52,240 bases of DNA from Muribaculaceae bacterium (GCA_022510385.1 JAFLTQ010000021.1:1-52240), one strand, 5' to 3'; positions 33,469-42,931 are shown, counted from the first letter of the stretch. A program made the numbers and translations. The notes: generated from the sequence alone by a model not told the origin.

Positions 33469-35781
33469 TTAGAAAGGATAACCGATGGCAAGATGGAAAC
33501 ACCAGGCCTTTGTGAATTTTATGTTAAAGTAATGGTGTATGCCCGTGTCGTAAGGAGCATGCAATCCGTAGCCTAAGTCACCACGCAAAACCATTACTCC
33601 GATATCTACACGGACTCCGACTCCCGTGCCGAGGGCTATGTCTCTAAGGAATGTCTTACCCTGAAGCAGACCTCCCGGACGTTGGGGGTCATTCTTAAGA
33701 AGCCATACATTTCCTGCATCTAAAAAGGCTGCTCCATGAAGGATGCTGACTATGGGGAAGCGATATTCTACGTTGGCCTCAAGCTTGAAGGTTCCCGTCT
33801 GGTCGAAATATCCGTCACGCTCATGATTCGGCGGTCTATATGAACCCGGACCTAACGATCGGATCGTGAATGCCCGGATTGAATTCGCTCCTCCAATATA
33901 GAATTGTTCCGAATATGGTATTTGTGTTGAATTACCATAAGGATGCTCCGCACCAATCAGCACTCGTGACACTATCCATTGGTCTGACTTGGGGAAGAGC
34001 CTGCGGTTATAGACTAACTGGAATTGTCCTTTAATGAATTGAGAGAAAGGGGTCCCGAAAAGAGTCTTTTGCCCATGAACACCTGCAAGAGAATAGATGC
34101 CATCGAAAATATTTCCTGCCTCTGTCAATATTGTCTGCACATTAATCCCGTTGATACGTTCTCTTTCGAAAAATTTATCGTAGGTATATGTCCAACTGAT
34201 CTGAGGGATAAACTGACTTTGGAATCCGAGAGCTATTGCCGGATTCTGCTCCATAATAGAGTCAAACTCAAGTGTATGTGACAAAAGTTTGGTATACGTA
34301 AGCTTAAAAAGCGTCAATTGGTTGAGTGAGTGACGTGTGGCTCTCCATTCATATGTAATTCCGGCATTGAATTCCGCAATGTTAAAGAATTGAGGTCTAT
34401 TTAATGTGTTTGCTCCTAAGCTGATAGTGGTCCAGTTGATATCTCTTTTTGTACGTCTCACAAATTTTGGCGCCAAAAGACGTGGAAAAGCGAGCGAACC
34501 TGTGATGCCGAATTCATAACTGTTGAAATTCTTATTTCGCTCGCCACCGGTTTGCCATTCATAGTCGGCATTAAGCTGGACACTAAGCTTTTCGCCTCCC
34601 CCGAATATATTGTTATGAGATAGTCCGAGCACTATTCCCGGCCCTATGTAACTATTTGATTTAGAAGTAACATTAGCTTGAATGGTAGCTTCGATGGGGC
34701 TTTGGAAACGTGCTGTTGTATAGACATCTACAAGAGGATTCTCCGGTGTAGTGTCTGCAGGCATCACATTAATCTGGATTCCTCCGAATATGCCGAGACG
34801 TGAAAGACGGGTCTGGGTCAGATTCATATCCCTGACAGTGAAGAGTTTCCCTTCGCGGAAGGTGATACATTCCGGTATAAGATTTCTCCTTAGGCGTGCC
34901 GGTTCGTAGACTATCAGCTCCCCTCGGCTTGTCTGGGTAGTGTCGGGGGTCCCCATGCTCTCCTCACTGTTGCGCAAAACTATTGTTTCTATCTTCCCGG
35001 TGCGGTATTGAAGTTTGGCCATATTCGGGATATTATTGACCAGATTTAGTTTTACAGCAATTGACCCGGGATTAATCAAGGAGTCGGCAAGGAATTCTAT
35101 ATATTCGGGGCGGAAATAATAGTAACCATGGTTACGCATTGAGTTGACTATTCTAACCCTTTCAACTTCAAGTGAATCAATACAGAATATCTCTCCTTTT
35201 TGCAGATAAGGGCTCTTTCTCGCCACAGAGTCTATATATCTGTTTAACTTGGATTTCCCGTTTAAATAGAGGATAGAATCGATACGGTAGGGATTTGTGA
35301 CATGAAGAGTATAGCCGATAGCTGCCAGCTTATCGTTTTTCTTGTTCTTTTCTATATTATAGACCACCTGTGAACCGTAATAACCATTGTCGTCAAGGAG
35401 CTGTTGCATAAGCTTTGCTCTGATCTGTGGCTTTACCTCGCTGACAAGCACCGGGTCTTTAACCCATTTTCGATATAACCAACCCTTCAAACCCTTGGCG
35501 GAATCATTCCAGTTGTTATAGACCCATAGACCCAATGGTATCTTTATGAAAGGAGCAAAAAGATAATCGTTGGCGTCTGTTTCTCCTGTTTTTCTAAGTT
35601 CCGCATCCAAATCGGAGGGTAGTTTGACTCCCTCGGGGGTAATCACCTCGAATTTCCCCATACCGGTGTAGCGCACTTCATCAGGGCCCAAACGCCGGGT
35701 TGTAGAACATGAGGCTATCCAAATAAAGATAACCATAAGCAGGAGAGCGGCTGCCGCATTTATTATTGGCTTACTTTTCAT
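33469..35781 (-). CDS. tamL: TamL, BamA/TamA-superfamily outer-membrane lipoprotein
   Basis: 770 aa. Lipoprotein signal ending WIASC (C25), then POTRA-like segments (about 60-350) and a C-terminal Omp85 16-strand barrel with the conserved hallmark around FYIGGANSIRAF (R inside the lid-lock loop) and the end YHYFNIKFTKAWCFHLAIGYPF. Lipidated TamA-like proteins (TamL) are the Bacteroidetes partner of TamB for transporting proteins or lipids to the outer membrane. I use the ATG at 35781 (MKSKP), which overlaps tamB's end by 11 nt. A TTG at 35808 would add 9 residues before the signal peptide. Confidence 0.88.
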   Translation of the reverse strand: MKSKPIINAAAALLLMVIFIWIASCSTTRRLGPDEVRYTGMGKFEVITPEGVKLPSDLDAELRKTGETDANDYLFAPFIKIPLGLWVYNNWNDSAKGLKGWLYRKWVKDPVLVSEVKPQIRAKLMQQLLDDNGYYGSQVVYNIEKNKKNDKLAAIGYTLHVTNPYRIDSILYLNGKSKLNRYIDSVARKSPYLQKGEIFCIDSLEVERVRIVNSMRNHGYYYFRPEYIEFLADSLINPGSIAVKLNLVNNIPNMAKLQYRTGKIETIVLRNSEESMGTPDTTQTSRGELIVYEPARLRRNLIPECITFREGKLFTVRDMNLTQTRLSRLGIFGGIQINVMPADTTPENPLVDVYTTARFQSPIEATIQANVTSKSNSYIGPGIVLGLSHNNIFGGGEKLSVQLNADYEWQTGGERNKNFNSYEFGITGSLAFPRLLAPKFVRRTKRDINWTTISLGANTLNRPQFFNIAEFNAGITYEWRATRHSLNQLTLFKLTYTKLLSHTLEFDSIMEQNPAIALGFQSQFIPQISWTYTYDKFFERERINGINVQTILTEAGNIFDGIYSLAGVHGQKTLFGTPFSQFIKGQFQLVYNRRLFPKSDQWIVSRVLIGAEHPYGNSTQIPYSEQFYIGGANSIRAFTIRSLGPGSYRPPNHERDGYFDQTGTFKLEANVEYRFPIVSILHGAAFLDAGNVWLLKNDPQRPGGLLQGKTFLRDIALGTGVGVRVDIGVMVLRGDLGYGLHAPYDTGIHHYFNIKFTKAWCFHLAIGYPF

Positions 35782-38700
35782 TTCCCTCCATTTTCTTATT
35801 AATCTCAACAGAGTTATTTACAACCGAATCCGGATTCTCTTTGATTTCTATAGTCGGCGTCGATGAACTCACTGAATCTTTCACATTCTCCTCAGCTTTT
35901 TTTACCTCACTTCCGGAACGGAGATTTCCCATACCCGGACCGCGCAGCTGATTCTGGTTTAGTGTGATCTGTTGCTTGTTAGAGCCCCATTTAAAGAGCG
36001 ACTTGAGATTTGATAGTCTTCTCCTGAAAAGGAAACCGCCTCCCATTTCCGTGATTTCACCTTCAAGGATACTCTCGTAACCGGTATGCCTGAACAGACG
36101 CGCATACATTGTGACGTTTTGAGTCTGTTTCAAAAGATATTCAAACGAGATGTCGCTTATCAGGTTTTCAGAGAAATTTTCGTCAGCGGCTGCATCTGTA
36201 GTATAGTTACCTCCAACAGAAATCTTGAACCTATTGTTGAATAGCGACTTAGACACCTGGTAGCTATAGCTGGTGGACGAACCAGTCTCTCCGTTTTGTG
36301 AATTTCCGTATTGGTCTACTCCCAAGCTTATATCAACCCCTCTGACATTATTTGCAAGCCATCCATTAATGGTTGATGTCAAAATATTATACATGGTCCC
36401 CTGCAGAATGTCGCTGCTGGCTGTCCTAACTCCGGCACCCGAATATTGTCCCGTTATCAGCATATTTAATGCGGCCATACTCCTGGCATCAGGCGTCATC
36501 GACATCAATTCATTATGGATTGACATATCGTCTTGAGTGTCAAGATTAAACTCGATCTTTGGACTTTGTAAATTATTTGTAATGTCAACGCTGACATCGA
36601 AATTTACTATTCGTGAATTCCCGTTCTCTATGACGCTGGCTCTAACATCATCCGTAGCCTCTATATCAAACGAAGGGTTCATGAGATCCCCCTGAAAACG
36701 CACGTAGCTTTGCGGATTAAATACAAATTTCTTTTCTCCCACTATAGGCATGCTGTAGCTTGCAAATCCATTCCCGAGGAACAGCTGTCCGTTGAGACGC
36801 ATATCTCCAAGATAGTTTTGGAAATATGTTAATTCCCCACTCGGTTGAATTTCAACTTTTGCCGAACCGGTGGTTGTTGAACCCGGGTAAATCACGTTTA
36901 CCTGCATGCCCGGTTCAAGATTCAAGGCTGCAAGTATTCTCATTGAGAATTTTGGACTCGCCACAGTGTCTTCTCTCATTACGAGAACCGTATCGTTGAA
37001 ATTTACAAATTTAACTATATCGGCCGTGTTATGGGAAGTAAGTTGTGCCGTCGTCTGGGGTATCGAATATGTAACATTGGTGTTTTTCAGAAGACTCACT
37101 CCTGCATTTATATTGAAATGCTCGAGAGGCCCGCGCGCATTGGCATGGAGATCCATAAAGAGCTTCCCATAAAGTTCGCAATGAGCTCTTTGGTCATTAT
37201 TTATCAATTGGAAATTGGTCGCATTAAGTTTGAGATCAAATTGTGCCGACTTCAAGTCGCTCATATCGATGGTGCCATCAATTTCTATAGGATTTTTGTT
37301 GGCTCCCCAGATGTCAAACTTATTGAAATCAATGATATTATCAACTACCAAAATAGAATCTTGGTTGAATTTAACCGAAGATCCCATCATCGGTATGAAA
37401 ACGCCTACGGAATCACAAGCCAAGAAGCCATTAAGTTTTGGAGCCTTAAGTGATCCTGTCACTCCGAAATCTCCATTGAGAGCTCCCGAAAGCTGGGCAA
37501 CATCTTTTCCCAGGAAGGGATTTGCAATGTTGAGCGGGAATTGAGTCAACTCGAGCTCCATTGTCTTGACCTGAGGGATATTTAGAGAATCAGGCACTAA
37601 CATGGCTTTTGCCGAGATAGCCGTTTTCCCATTTATTTTCAATCCCAGACGAGCACCGGTTGAACCGTCATCATTCCTTCCGGCTCGGAGGGAAAGATTG
37701 AAATCTCCCACATTCATCCGGTCGTAGGTGAAATTATGGATGCCCATATTCCCGGTACCGTAAAGCCATCCTTCCATATATCCTACATTTACATTGGCAT
37801 CAACCGAAGCAGTGATGGGAGGTGCGAATACGGAAAGTTGAAGGAAGTCTTGAATCTGTATATTATCTAAAGCGAGATGCAACTCATCATTCCCCCTCTC
37901 GCCGGGCTCTGTCTTCAAGAGGATGCTGCTCTTAGGGCTCGAAGCCTGAAGATTTGCATCAATCTTGTAAGTCCTCATATTTACATCGAGTGAATTATCG
38001 GTATTGAAGGTCCATGGAATATAACCGATCATGGCTTTCAATGGAGTGAAATGCACTGATATGACAGAATCCTGAAAAGATGCTGTCAATCCAAGTCTAT
38101 ACCCAACTTCTTTTTTCTGATTCAATTGGCGGAATCCTAACATAAGACGGTTTTGACCTACATAACCTGCAAGATTCACATCTGCGAAATCTCCGATGGG
38201 ATTGTTGGGACGATTCCCCATATGAAGCTTGTAATCAAGCAATTCCCCCCTTTGTTTAAGATTGAATGTGAGCGTGTCAGCCCTCATTTTCGCATTTGCA
38301 AGAGCAAGAAGCTTGAAATTAGCCGATATGATTGAGTCATTTGATATGCTTCCGTTAAGTTTATTGACACTCATACCTCCGCCGGCAAGAATGTCTGCCA
38401 ATGCTCCATTACCTCCTCCCTCGATTTTAAGGGTGAAGGGGGGTAGAATATGATGAAGTTCCTCTACGTTCAAATTCTTTTCTTCTATTTGCTTTGATAT
38501 GGAGTCTGCTGCCTCAGAAAAGCCTGAAAGTAGATTTTTGAGTCCCGTCTGCGCATTAAAGTTGATGCAAGTCCCCTTTGCATCAATATCAGCCATCACA
38601 CTATCGAAAGAACTCTTGAAAACAAGATCGATATCATTAGGAATCGCATAATAATTAGGTCCATCTATATAGGCTGCATCCAAAAGACACATATCTATAT

Positions 38701-40633
38701 CATAAATCCATTTTTCAGGGCTCGCAGTCCCCTTAACGTTTAGAGTGCCACTTGCAGTCTTCTGATCTTTCGACATTCCGAGTGCCATAAGATCCAATTT
38801 ATCCAATACGAGTTTGAGGTCGGTGGAATAAAGATCAGGCGCGAGAGTTCCGGTCGCTGCAATATTAAGTTTCAGTATATCATTGGGAGAGTTTACACTC
38901 AGTTGATACGCACCATTATCCAAGACAGCATCAACCTTCATATCTTTCAAAACCTGGTCTTCATATTCGAGTGACTTGATAGCCAAGTGTATGTCGGTTG
39001 ATGAATTCTCTTTTGTAGGATTGAATCCTTCTCCCTGTGCAGTCAGAGAAGCATCCACCAATCCTATCTTCAGATCGGGCATAAATCCTCTGACATTGAT
39101 ATCATTGACACTCAATGATGCTATATATTTTTCTGAAGTGAGGGAAACGCTTCCATCCGCCACGAGTGAGCCTGCCGAAGTCTGAAGATCAAAATCAAGA
39201 GAATAAACTTCATTATTTGCCTTTAATTCTCCTTTGACATCCAGAGAGGGCAGAGAGAATCCTTTCATTTCAAGGATATTGTCTACAATTTTGGGCTCCG
39301 CCACCTCCCCTGAGAATTTTACGTCTGCACGAAGTTTTTTGATATTGAAAGCATTTTTCGCATAACCCTTTGCCTTCAATTTCATCACATTCCTTATTCC
39401 TACATCTAAGTTGGTCAAGCTAATATCTGCAAGGCATCCTCCTGCCTCAACATTAAATTCAAGTGGGTTTCTTGCAGGTAACTTAGACGTAATTTTCTTA
39501 AGGTCGGGCATAAATGCTTCGACATCAGGCCATCCCACATTTCCATCGGCATCAAGGTTAAAGAGGGAATAGGGTTCCATCTCCATAACTCCAAAAGGAA
39601 TAGCTGCAGTAGCATTTAGATATGTATAGGGAGTCTGAAGATAAACATCTTTCAGGGTTAGTCCTGTGGAATCAACTTCAATTAGACCATTGCCGGATGT
39701 CACCATCAATCCGCTCCTTTCATAAGCAGAGATTTTAGCAATCGGAAGCCTCACAGTAGATGCCTCATTATAAAAATTATCAAGTCGGATATCTACATTT
39801 GAGAACTGCAGATAGGAGGGGTCGAAACCGGGCAAAGGCTTCGCATCTTTCACTGCATAAAGAGCATTGAACCCTGCAACTTCAACGGTGTCTCCTCGGA
39901 TAATAAAGGGAGGACTTGAAGATGAAACCGTGTCGACCGGGAGTGGATGAGTCTTTATATATTCGGGAGTTGGTGTCAAATAAGTGACATACCCATCAGA
40001 TGTTCCTAAATAATCTGCCGTCAGCAAATTCTGCGACAAATCGATAACGGCGTTTCTGATTTCAACGCTCTTGGATTCCAAAGACAGAGTGTCGATTGTG
40101 GGGAGCATTGCCATCCCGAAATTGAAACCGTCAATTTGGGCGTCATGAAGGATTATTTTCATATCCAATGGGGCTGCCGGCGCTGTATCCGGCTCCAAAG
40201 GTTTAGCCCATACATCCATCATAAGACTCAAATCCGCCTGTTCGATACGCAACTTATTGACATCTATATTCAAAGTTTTGATATCTACTGAGCTCTTGTC
40301 GTCTATCTCTATTAAATGAGCTTTTAATTTAAAGAGCAGGGAAGAGTCGGGAGCCATAAATCGGATTCCTGCCTCTTGAAGCTTTAATTCTTCAATATCA
40401 ACATCAAGTTTAAAAAGGGGAGCTAACTTCACGTCAGCAATTACTTCCTTGGCATAAACCATCGTGTCGCCTGTAGCCTCCACGATTGTGACTCCATCAA
40501 GTGCAACATCTACAGGCCATTTTAGTCGGAAACGTTCTATGCCTATTTTCATGCCTGTGGATTTCTCCACATAATTACATGCTACATTCTTAACAAATGT
40601 TTGAACCGGAGGAACATAGAGAAGCACCGGCAC
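35771..40633 (-). CDS. tamB: TamB-like translocation and assembly module protein (start uncertain)
   Basis: At least 1,620 aa, the typical size of Bacteroidetes TamB. Long repeated beta-helical AsmA/DUF490-like architecture with alternating hydrophobic positions; the C-terminal DUF490/TamB domain (about 1150-1560) contains VDISLGVDQYGN and VSKSLFNNRFKISVGGNY. It bridges inner and outer membranes and works with TamL, with which its 3' end overlaps. The first recognised start is the GTG at 40633, but this falls inside the predicted membrane anchor. The frame stays open upstream to a TAG at 40811-40813 and encodes RILLKTFLWIIISVVFIAVL with no ATG, GTG or TTG. The true N-terminus is therefore unresolved. 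Confidence 0.88.
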   Translation of the reverse strand: MPVLLYVPPVQTFVKNVACNYVEKSTGMKIGIERFRLKWPVDVALDGVTIVEATGDTMVYAKEVIADVKLAPLFKLDVDIEELKLQEAGIRFMAPDSSLLFKLKAHLIEIDDKSSVDIKTLNIDVNKLRIEQADLSLMMDVWAKPLEPDTAPAAPLDMKIILHDAQIDGFNFGMAMLPTIDTLSLESKSVEIRNAVIDLSQNLLTADYLGTSDGYVTYLTPTPEYIKTHPLPVDTVSSSSPPFIIRGDTVEVAGFNALYAVKDAKPLPGFDPSYLQFSNVDIRLDNFYNEASTVRLPIAKISAYERSGLMVTSGNGLIEVDSTGLTLKDVYLQTPYTYLNATAAIPFGVMEMEPYSLFNLDADGNVGWPDVEAFMPDLKKITSKLPARNPLEFNVEAGGCLADISLTNLDVGIRNVMKLKAKGYAKNAFNIKKLRADVKFSGEVAEPKIVDNILEMKGFSLPSLDVKGELKANNEVYSLDFDLQTSAGSLVADGSVSLTSEKYIASLSVNDINVRGFMPDLKIGLVDASLTAQGEGFNPTKENSSTDIHLAIKSLEYEDQVLKDMKVDAVLDNGAYQLSVNSPNDILKLNIAATGTLAPDLYSTDLKLVLDKLDLMALGMSKDQKTASGTLNVKGTASPEKWIYDIDMCLLDAAYIDGPNYYAIPNDIDLVFKSSFDSVMADIDAKGTCINFNAQTGLKNLLSGFSEAADSISKQIEEKNLNVEELHHILPPFTLKIEGGGNGALADILAGGGMSVNKLNGSISNDSIISANFKLLALANAKMRADTLTFNLKQRGELLDYKLHMGNRPNNPIGDFADVNLAGYVGQNRLMLGFRQLNQKKEVGYRLGLTASFQDSVISVHFTPLKAMIGYIPWTFNTDNSLDVNMRTYKIDANLQASSPKSSILLKTEPGERGNDELHLALDNIQIQDFLQLSVFAPPITASVDANVNVGYMEGWLYGTGNMGIHNFTYDRMNVGDFNLSLRAGRNDDGSTGARLGLKINGKTAISAKAMLVPDSLNIPQVKTMELELTQFPLNIANPFLGKDVAQLSGALNGDFGVTGSLKAPKLNGFLACDSVGVFIPMMGSSVKFNQDSILVVDNIIDFNKFDIWGANKNPIEIDGTIDMSDLKSAQFDLKLNATNFQLINNDQRAHCELYGKLFMDLHANARGPLEHFNINAGVSLLKNTNVTYSIPQTTAQLTSHNTADIVKFVNFNDTVLVMREDTVASPKFSMRILAALNLEPGMQVNVIYPGSTTTGSAKVEIQPSGELTYFQNYLGDMRLNGQLFLGNGFASYSMPIVGEKKFVFNPQSYVRFQGDLMNPSFDIEATDDVRASVIENGNSRIVNFDVSVDITNNLQSPKIEFNLDTQDDMSIHNELMSMTPDARSMAALNMLITGQYSGAGVRTASSDILQGTMYNILTSTINGWLANNVRGVDISLGVDQYGNSQNGETGSSTSYSYQVSKSLFNNRFKISVGGNYTTDAAADENFSENLISDISFEYLLKQTQNVTMYARLFRHTGYESILEGEITEMGGGFLFRRRLSNLKSLFKWGSNKQQITLNQNQLRGPGMGNLRSGSEVKKAEENVKDSVSSSTPTIEIKENPDSVVNNSVEINKKMEGNEK

Positions 40634-40886
40634 TAAAACAGCTATAAAGACAACTGAAATAATGATCCATAAGAACGTCTTGAGCAGAATCCGTAGCCAT
40701 TTTGGCTTTATCCAATGATTCTTGACTTTCTTCTGAGGCTGATCCTCTTGATTTGATATGTCGTTAGTGGGCTCTATTTGTATCCTTTTTTGAAAAGTTT
40801 GATTTGTTCGCTAAAATACCTCTTAATAAAGTGTAGCATTTTTTTGAACTTCAAATTATTTTGAATTCAAATTTAATCTTTTCTTT

Positions 40887-41294
40887 TCATTTTTGGGATG
40901 AATAGAGCCATAAATTTTGAAAAAATATATAAAGAAGGGGAAAAAGAAAGGCACCAATTATATCAGCCACCACATCAACAGCTTCAAAACTGCGTCCTAA
41001 TCCCATCGAGGCTTGTAGGAACTCAATTATAATCCCGAAAAATGAAGCTGCTATGATTGAAAGGAGCGCGAATGGTAAAGAAATAGGACGCCAGTGATTT
41101 TTACGTTGGCGGTCGAGCATCAACATTACCGCAAATCCACCGAACATTAGCGCATGCGCCAACTTATCCGCACCGGGGAACAGCATTGGCGGCTCTTCAC
41201 CTAACGGTTTGGGAGCCAGTGTGAGCCATAAAATTGAAACGGCTACTATCAGACTGAAAATCCAGGGAGGACACGCACTAAGAAATTTCCGCAT
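40887..41294 (-). CDS. VanZ-like membrane protein
   Basis: 135 aa with four hydrophobic segments. FPGADKLAHALMFGGFAVML and GIIIEFLQASMGLGRSFEAVDVVADIIGA are the VanZ-family signatures (D-K--H---F and E--Q-----R--D--D---N/D--G). VanZ proteins confer low-level teicoplanin resistance in enterococci, but in Bacteroidetes the family is a general envelope gene of unknown role. It lies just upstream of tamB on the same strand, separated from its frame by about 70 nt. Confidence 0.85.
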   Translation of the reverse strand: MRKFLSACPPWIFSLIVAVSILWLTLAPKPLGEEPPMLFPGADKLAHALMFGGFAVMLMLDRQRKNHWRPISLPFALLSIIAASFFGIIIEFLQASMGLGRSFEAVDVVADIIGAFLFPLLYIFFQNLWLYSSQK

Positions 41295-41348
41295 TGCTCT
41301 CTACGTCCATCCTAAGTCGCTCTATCTCATTACGATAAATTGCAACAA

Positions 41349-41378
41349 TTTGCGCAAACTTGAGAATCTTTTATTTTG
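41349..41378 (+). promoter_or_regulatory. Candidate promoter for a non-coding RNA
   Basis: TTTG (41349-41352), 19 nt, then TATTTTG (41372-41378), one base short of the TAnnTTTG consensus. No open reading frame follows on this strand before the T run at 41532-41537. Confidence 0.4.
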
Positions 41379-41384
41379 AATAAG

Positions 41385-41537
41385 GACGATAGCTCAAACC
41401 CGGAGGAATAAGCTCTGTTCAATTCAAGATAAAATATGAGAAATGAACGCCTTCTATGGCTGTGTAAACCCTGGCGAACTGTTTAAGAAAGCTGATTGAG
41501 GATGGTTTGGGAGCCGGGACTTCCGACTGACTTTTTT
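41385..41537 (+). ncRNA. Candidate structured small RNA of about 150 nt
   Basis: The 502-nt gap between the VanZ-like gene and the sigma-factor gene contains no CDS. After a promoter-like element, segments GCTCAAACC (41392-41400) and GGTTTGGGAGC (about 41504-41514) pair with a two-base bulge and would close a long helix. Inside, CGCC/GGCG arms (around 41440-41476) could form a second helix. A TTTTTT run follows at 41532-41537. Size, isolation and the long closing helix are reminiscent of 6S RNA, but I cannot align it to a known 6S core. Treat as a prediction. Confidence 0.35.
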
Positions 41538-41564
41538 CGTTGTTGTAAGCTAAATGGGGGTAAT

Positions 41565-41611
41565 CGTTTATCATAGGCAACAGATTTAACTCGAATCTTA
41601 ATTGATAAACG
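41565..41611. repeat. Inverted repeat CGTTTATCA ... TGATAAACG
   Basis: Perfect 9-bp arms at 41565-41573 and 41603-41611, with a 29-nt spacer. It lies downstream of the candidate RNA and far from any start codon. Confidence 0.5.
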
Positions 41612-41686
41612 TTGATATGTTAAAATTTATTGTAAAAAATAAATTAATTAATCACATTTCTGTTATCCCCGAAAAAAATATCATAT

Positions 41687-41733
41687 AGAAGATACCTGGT
41701 TATTGATTACACAGTTTAGATATCTTCTTTTTT
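41687..41733 (+). terminator. Possible + strand terminator in the sigma/VanZ gap
   Basis: Stem AGAAGATA (41687-41694) / TATCTTCT (41721-41728) with a 26-nt loop, then Ts to 41733. The large loop weakens it. No + strand CDS precedes it, so it would end an untranslated transcript. Confidence 0.35.
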
Positions 41734-41738
41734 ATATC

Positions 41739-41777
41739 ACGTTCCCCGTCTATTCCGAGATAAAAAACGGGGAACGT
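41739..41777. repeat. 11-bp inverted repeat next to the sigma-factor stop codon
   Basis: Perfect arms ACGTTCCCCGT (41739-41749) and ACGGGGAACGT (41767-41777), 17-nt loop, 20 nt beyond the end of the sigma gene. Without a T tract on the minus side it is an atypical terminator. An RNA-stabilising hairpin at the mRNA 3' end is an alternative. Confidence 0.6.
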
Positions 41778-41796
41778 AATTTTCATTTTCGACTTA

Positions 41797-42387
41797 TCAG
41801 GCTGTCAGGACAATATCCTTCTCTTCGGCTATTCTCCTTAGATTCAGGATTGCATACCTCATTCTGCCAAGAGCAGTATTGATGCTAACCCCTGTCATGG
41901 ATGCTATCTCCTTGAAAGAGAGGTTTTGATAATATCTCATGTTTAGAACCTCTCGTTGAAGCGGAGGAAGCTCCTGAATCAGATGCTTGATATCTTCGCG
42001 GATTTGATCGGATACAAGCACATCTTCAATAGTTGCCTCACAGAGCTCCTTACGGTTTAGGATATCAACATCATCGATATCTGCACTTTGATGATTTTCC
42101 GATTTCTCCTGACGGAAATTATCGATTATCAGATTGTGAGCTATCCGCGATATCCATGCCGGGAATTTACCATTTTCAGTATAGCGTCCCTGTTTAATTG
42201 TAAGGATTGCCTTAACAAAAGTTTCCTGGAAGATATCGTTTGCGATGTCTTCATTTTTAATTATACGCATGATATAATTAAAAATTCTCTCCTGATGTCT
42301 CTTAAGTAAAATGTCAAACGCCTCGTTGTTCCCCTCTGCGTACATTTTGACCAATTGTTCGTCGGTCAGTTTGGTTTTTTTTGCCAT
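41797..42387 (-). CDS. ECF-type RNA polymerase sigma factor (RpoE-like)
   Basis: 196 aa. Sigma region 2 (about 23-95: FDILLKRHQERIFNYIMRIIKNEDIANDIFQETF, then GKFPAWISRIAHNLIIDNFR) and region 4 (about 130-185: LPPLQREVLNMRYYQNLSFKEIASMTGVSINTALGRMRYA) with a helix-turn-helix. No anti-sigma gene is adjacent, unlike typical membrane-stress ECF pairs. It corresponds to the widely conserved Bacteroidetes RpoE-like sigma that is encoded alone. Its transcript starts from a consensus promoter (42487-42517), with a leader of about 90 nt. Confidence 0.9.
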   Translation of the reverse strand: MAKKTKLTDEQLVKMYAEGNNEAFDILLKRHQERIFNYIMRIIKNEDIANDIFQETFVKAILTIKQGRYTENGKFPAWISRIAHNLIIDNFRQEKSENHQSADIDDVDILNRKELCEATIEDVLVSDQIREDIKHLIQELPPLQREVLNMRYYQNLSFKEIASMTGVSINTALGRMRYAILNLRRIAEEKDIVLTA

Positions 42388-42486
42388 CCTTATAAATCTT
42401 GATTGTTGCGTAAAGTCTTTCTATAGGCAGGCGATGTTAGGGTGGTTAGTGATTTGTTTGTTTGTTTATTTATGATATTTTCGATG

Positions 42487-42517
42487 CAAAATTATTCAAA
42501 TTATAAGCCAAAACAAA
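42487..42517 (-). promoter_or_regulatory. Bacteroidetes-type promoter for the ECF sigma gene
   Basis: In + orientation CAAAATTA (42487-42494), 19 nt, CAAA (42514-42517). That is TTTG-N19-TAATTTTG on the minus strand, an exact consensus match. Confidence 0.75.
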
Positions 42518-42585
42518 AAAAGGAGACCTAAAAAAGTCTCCGAAATAGCATTTTTTAACAAAATTTTAATATTTATCTGCCTATA

Positions 42586-42837
42586 TCACACAATAAGCTT
42601 AATATTTCCATGTGCATTGATACGATATCTATGGCTAACTCCTGTGGTGATATTATCAACAACGAACACTAATTCCTCCGGATCAATCTCAATGTGTGCA
42701 TCCTCAAGAGCCTCTTGGATGGCACTATTGATATTATGTAAACCTTTAGTTGTCTTATCGTAAAGTCGCGAGTTGTCAGGTCCGAGGATCGTAACGCTCA
42801 CCTGATCTTCCTTTCTTAAAAAATCTGCTCTTTCCAT
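42586..42837 (-). CDS. Small conserved-looking cytoplasmic protein (83 aa), function unknown
   Basis: 83 aa, acidic/neutral, no signal or membrane segment. It starts with a polar MERADFLRKEDQV and continues VSVTILGPDNSRLYDKTTKG, a helical middle (LHNINSAIQEALEDAHIEIDPEEL) and a beta-like end (VFVVDNITTGVSHRYRINAHGNIKLIV). I recognise no family. The layout suggests a compact alpha/beta domain. It is on the same strand as, and upstream of, the ECF sigma gene, but that gene has its own promoter. Two copies of TGGTTGAATAA lie 60-95 nt upstream of its ATG. Confidence 0.7.
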   Translation of the reverse strand: MERADFLRKEDQVSVTILGPDNSRLYDKTTKGLHNINSAIQEALEDAHIEIDPEELVFVVDNITTGVSHRYRINAHGNIKLIV

Positions 42838-42895
42838 AATAGTATATCTTAATTCTTAATGAATGTTTGATAAATTAACATTTCAGACAAACACT

Positions 42896-42931
42896 TGGTT
42901 GAATAACGCCTCAAAAAACATGGTTGAATAA
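42896..42931. repeat. Direct repeat TGGTTGAATAA upstream of the 83-aa gene
   Basis: Exact 11-bp copies at 42896-42906 and 42921-42931, 25 nt start to start, about two and a half helical turns. Confidence 0.6.
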
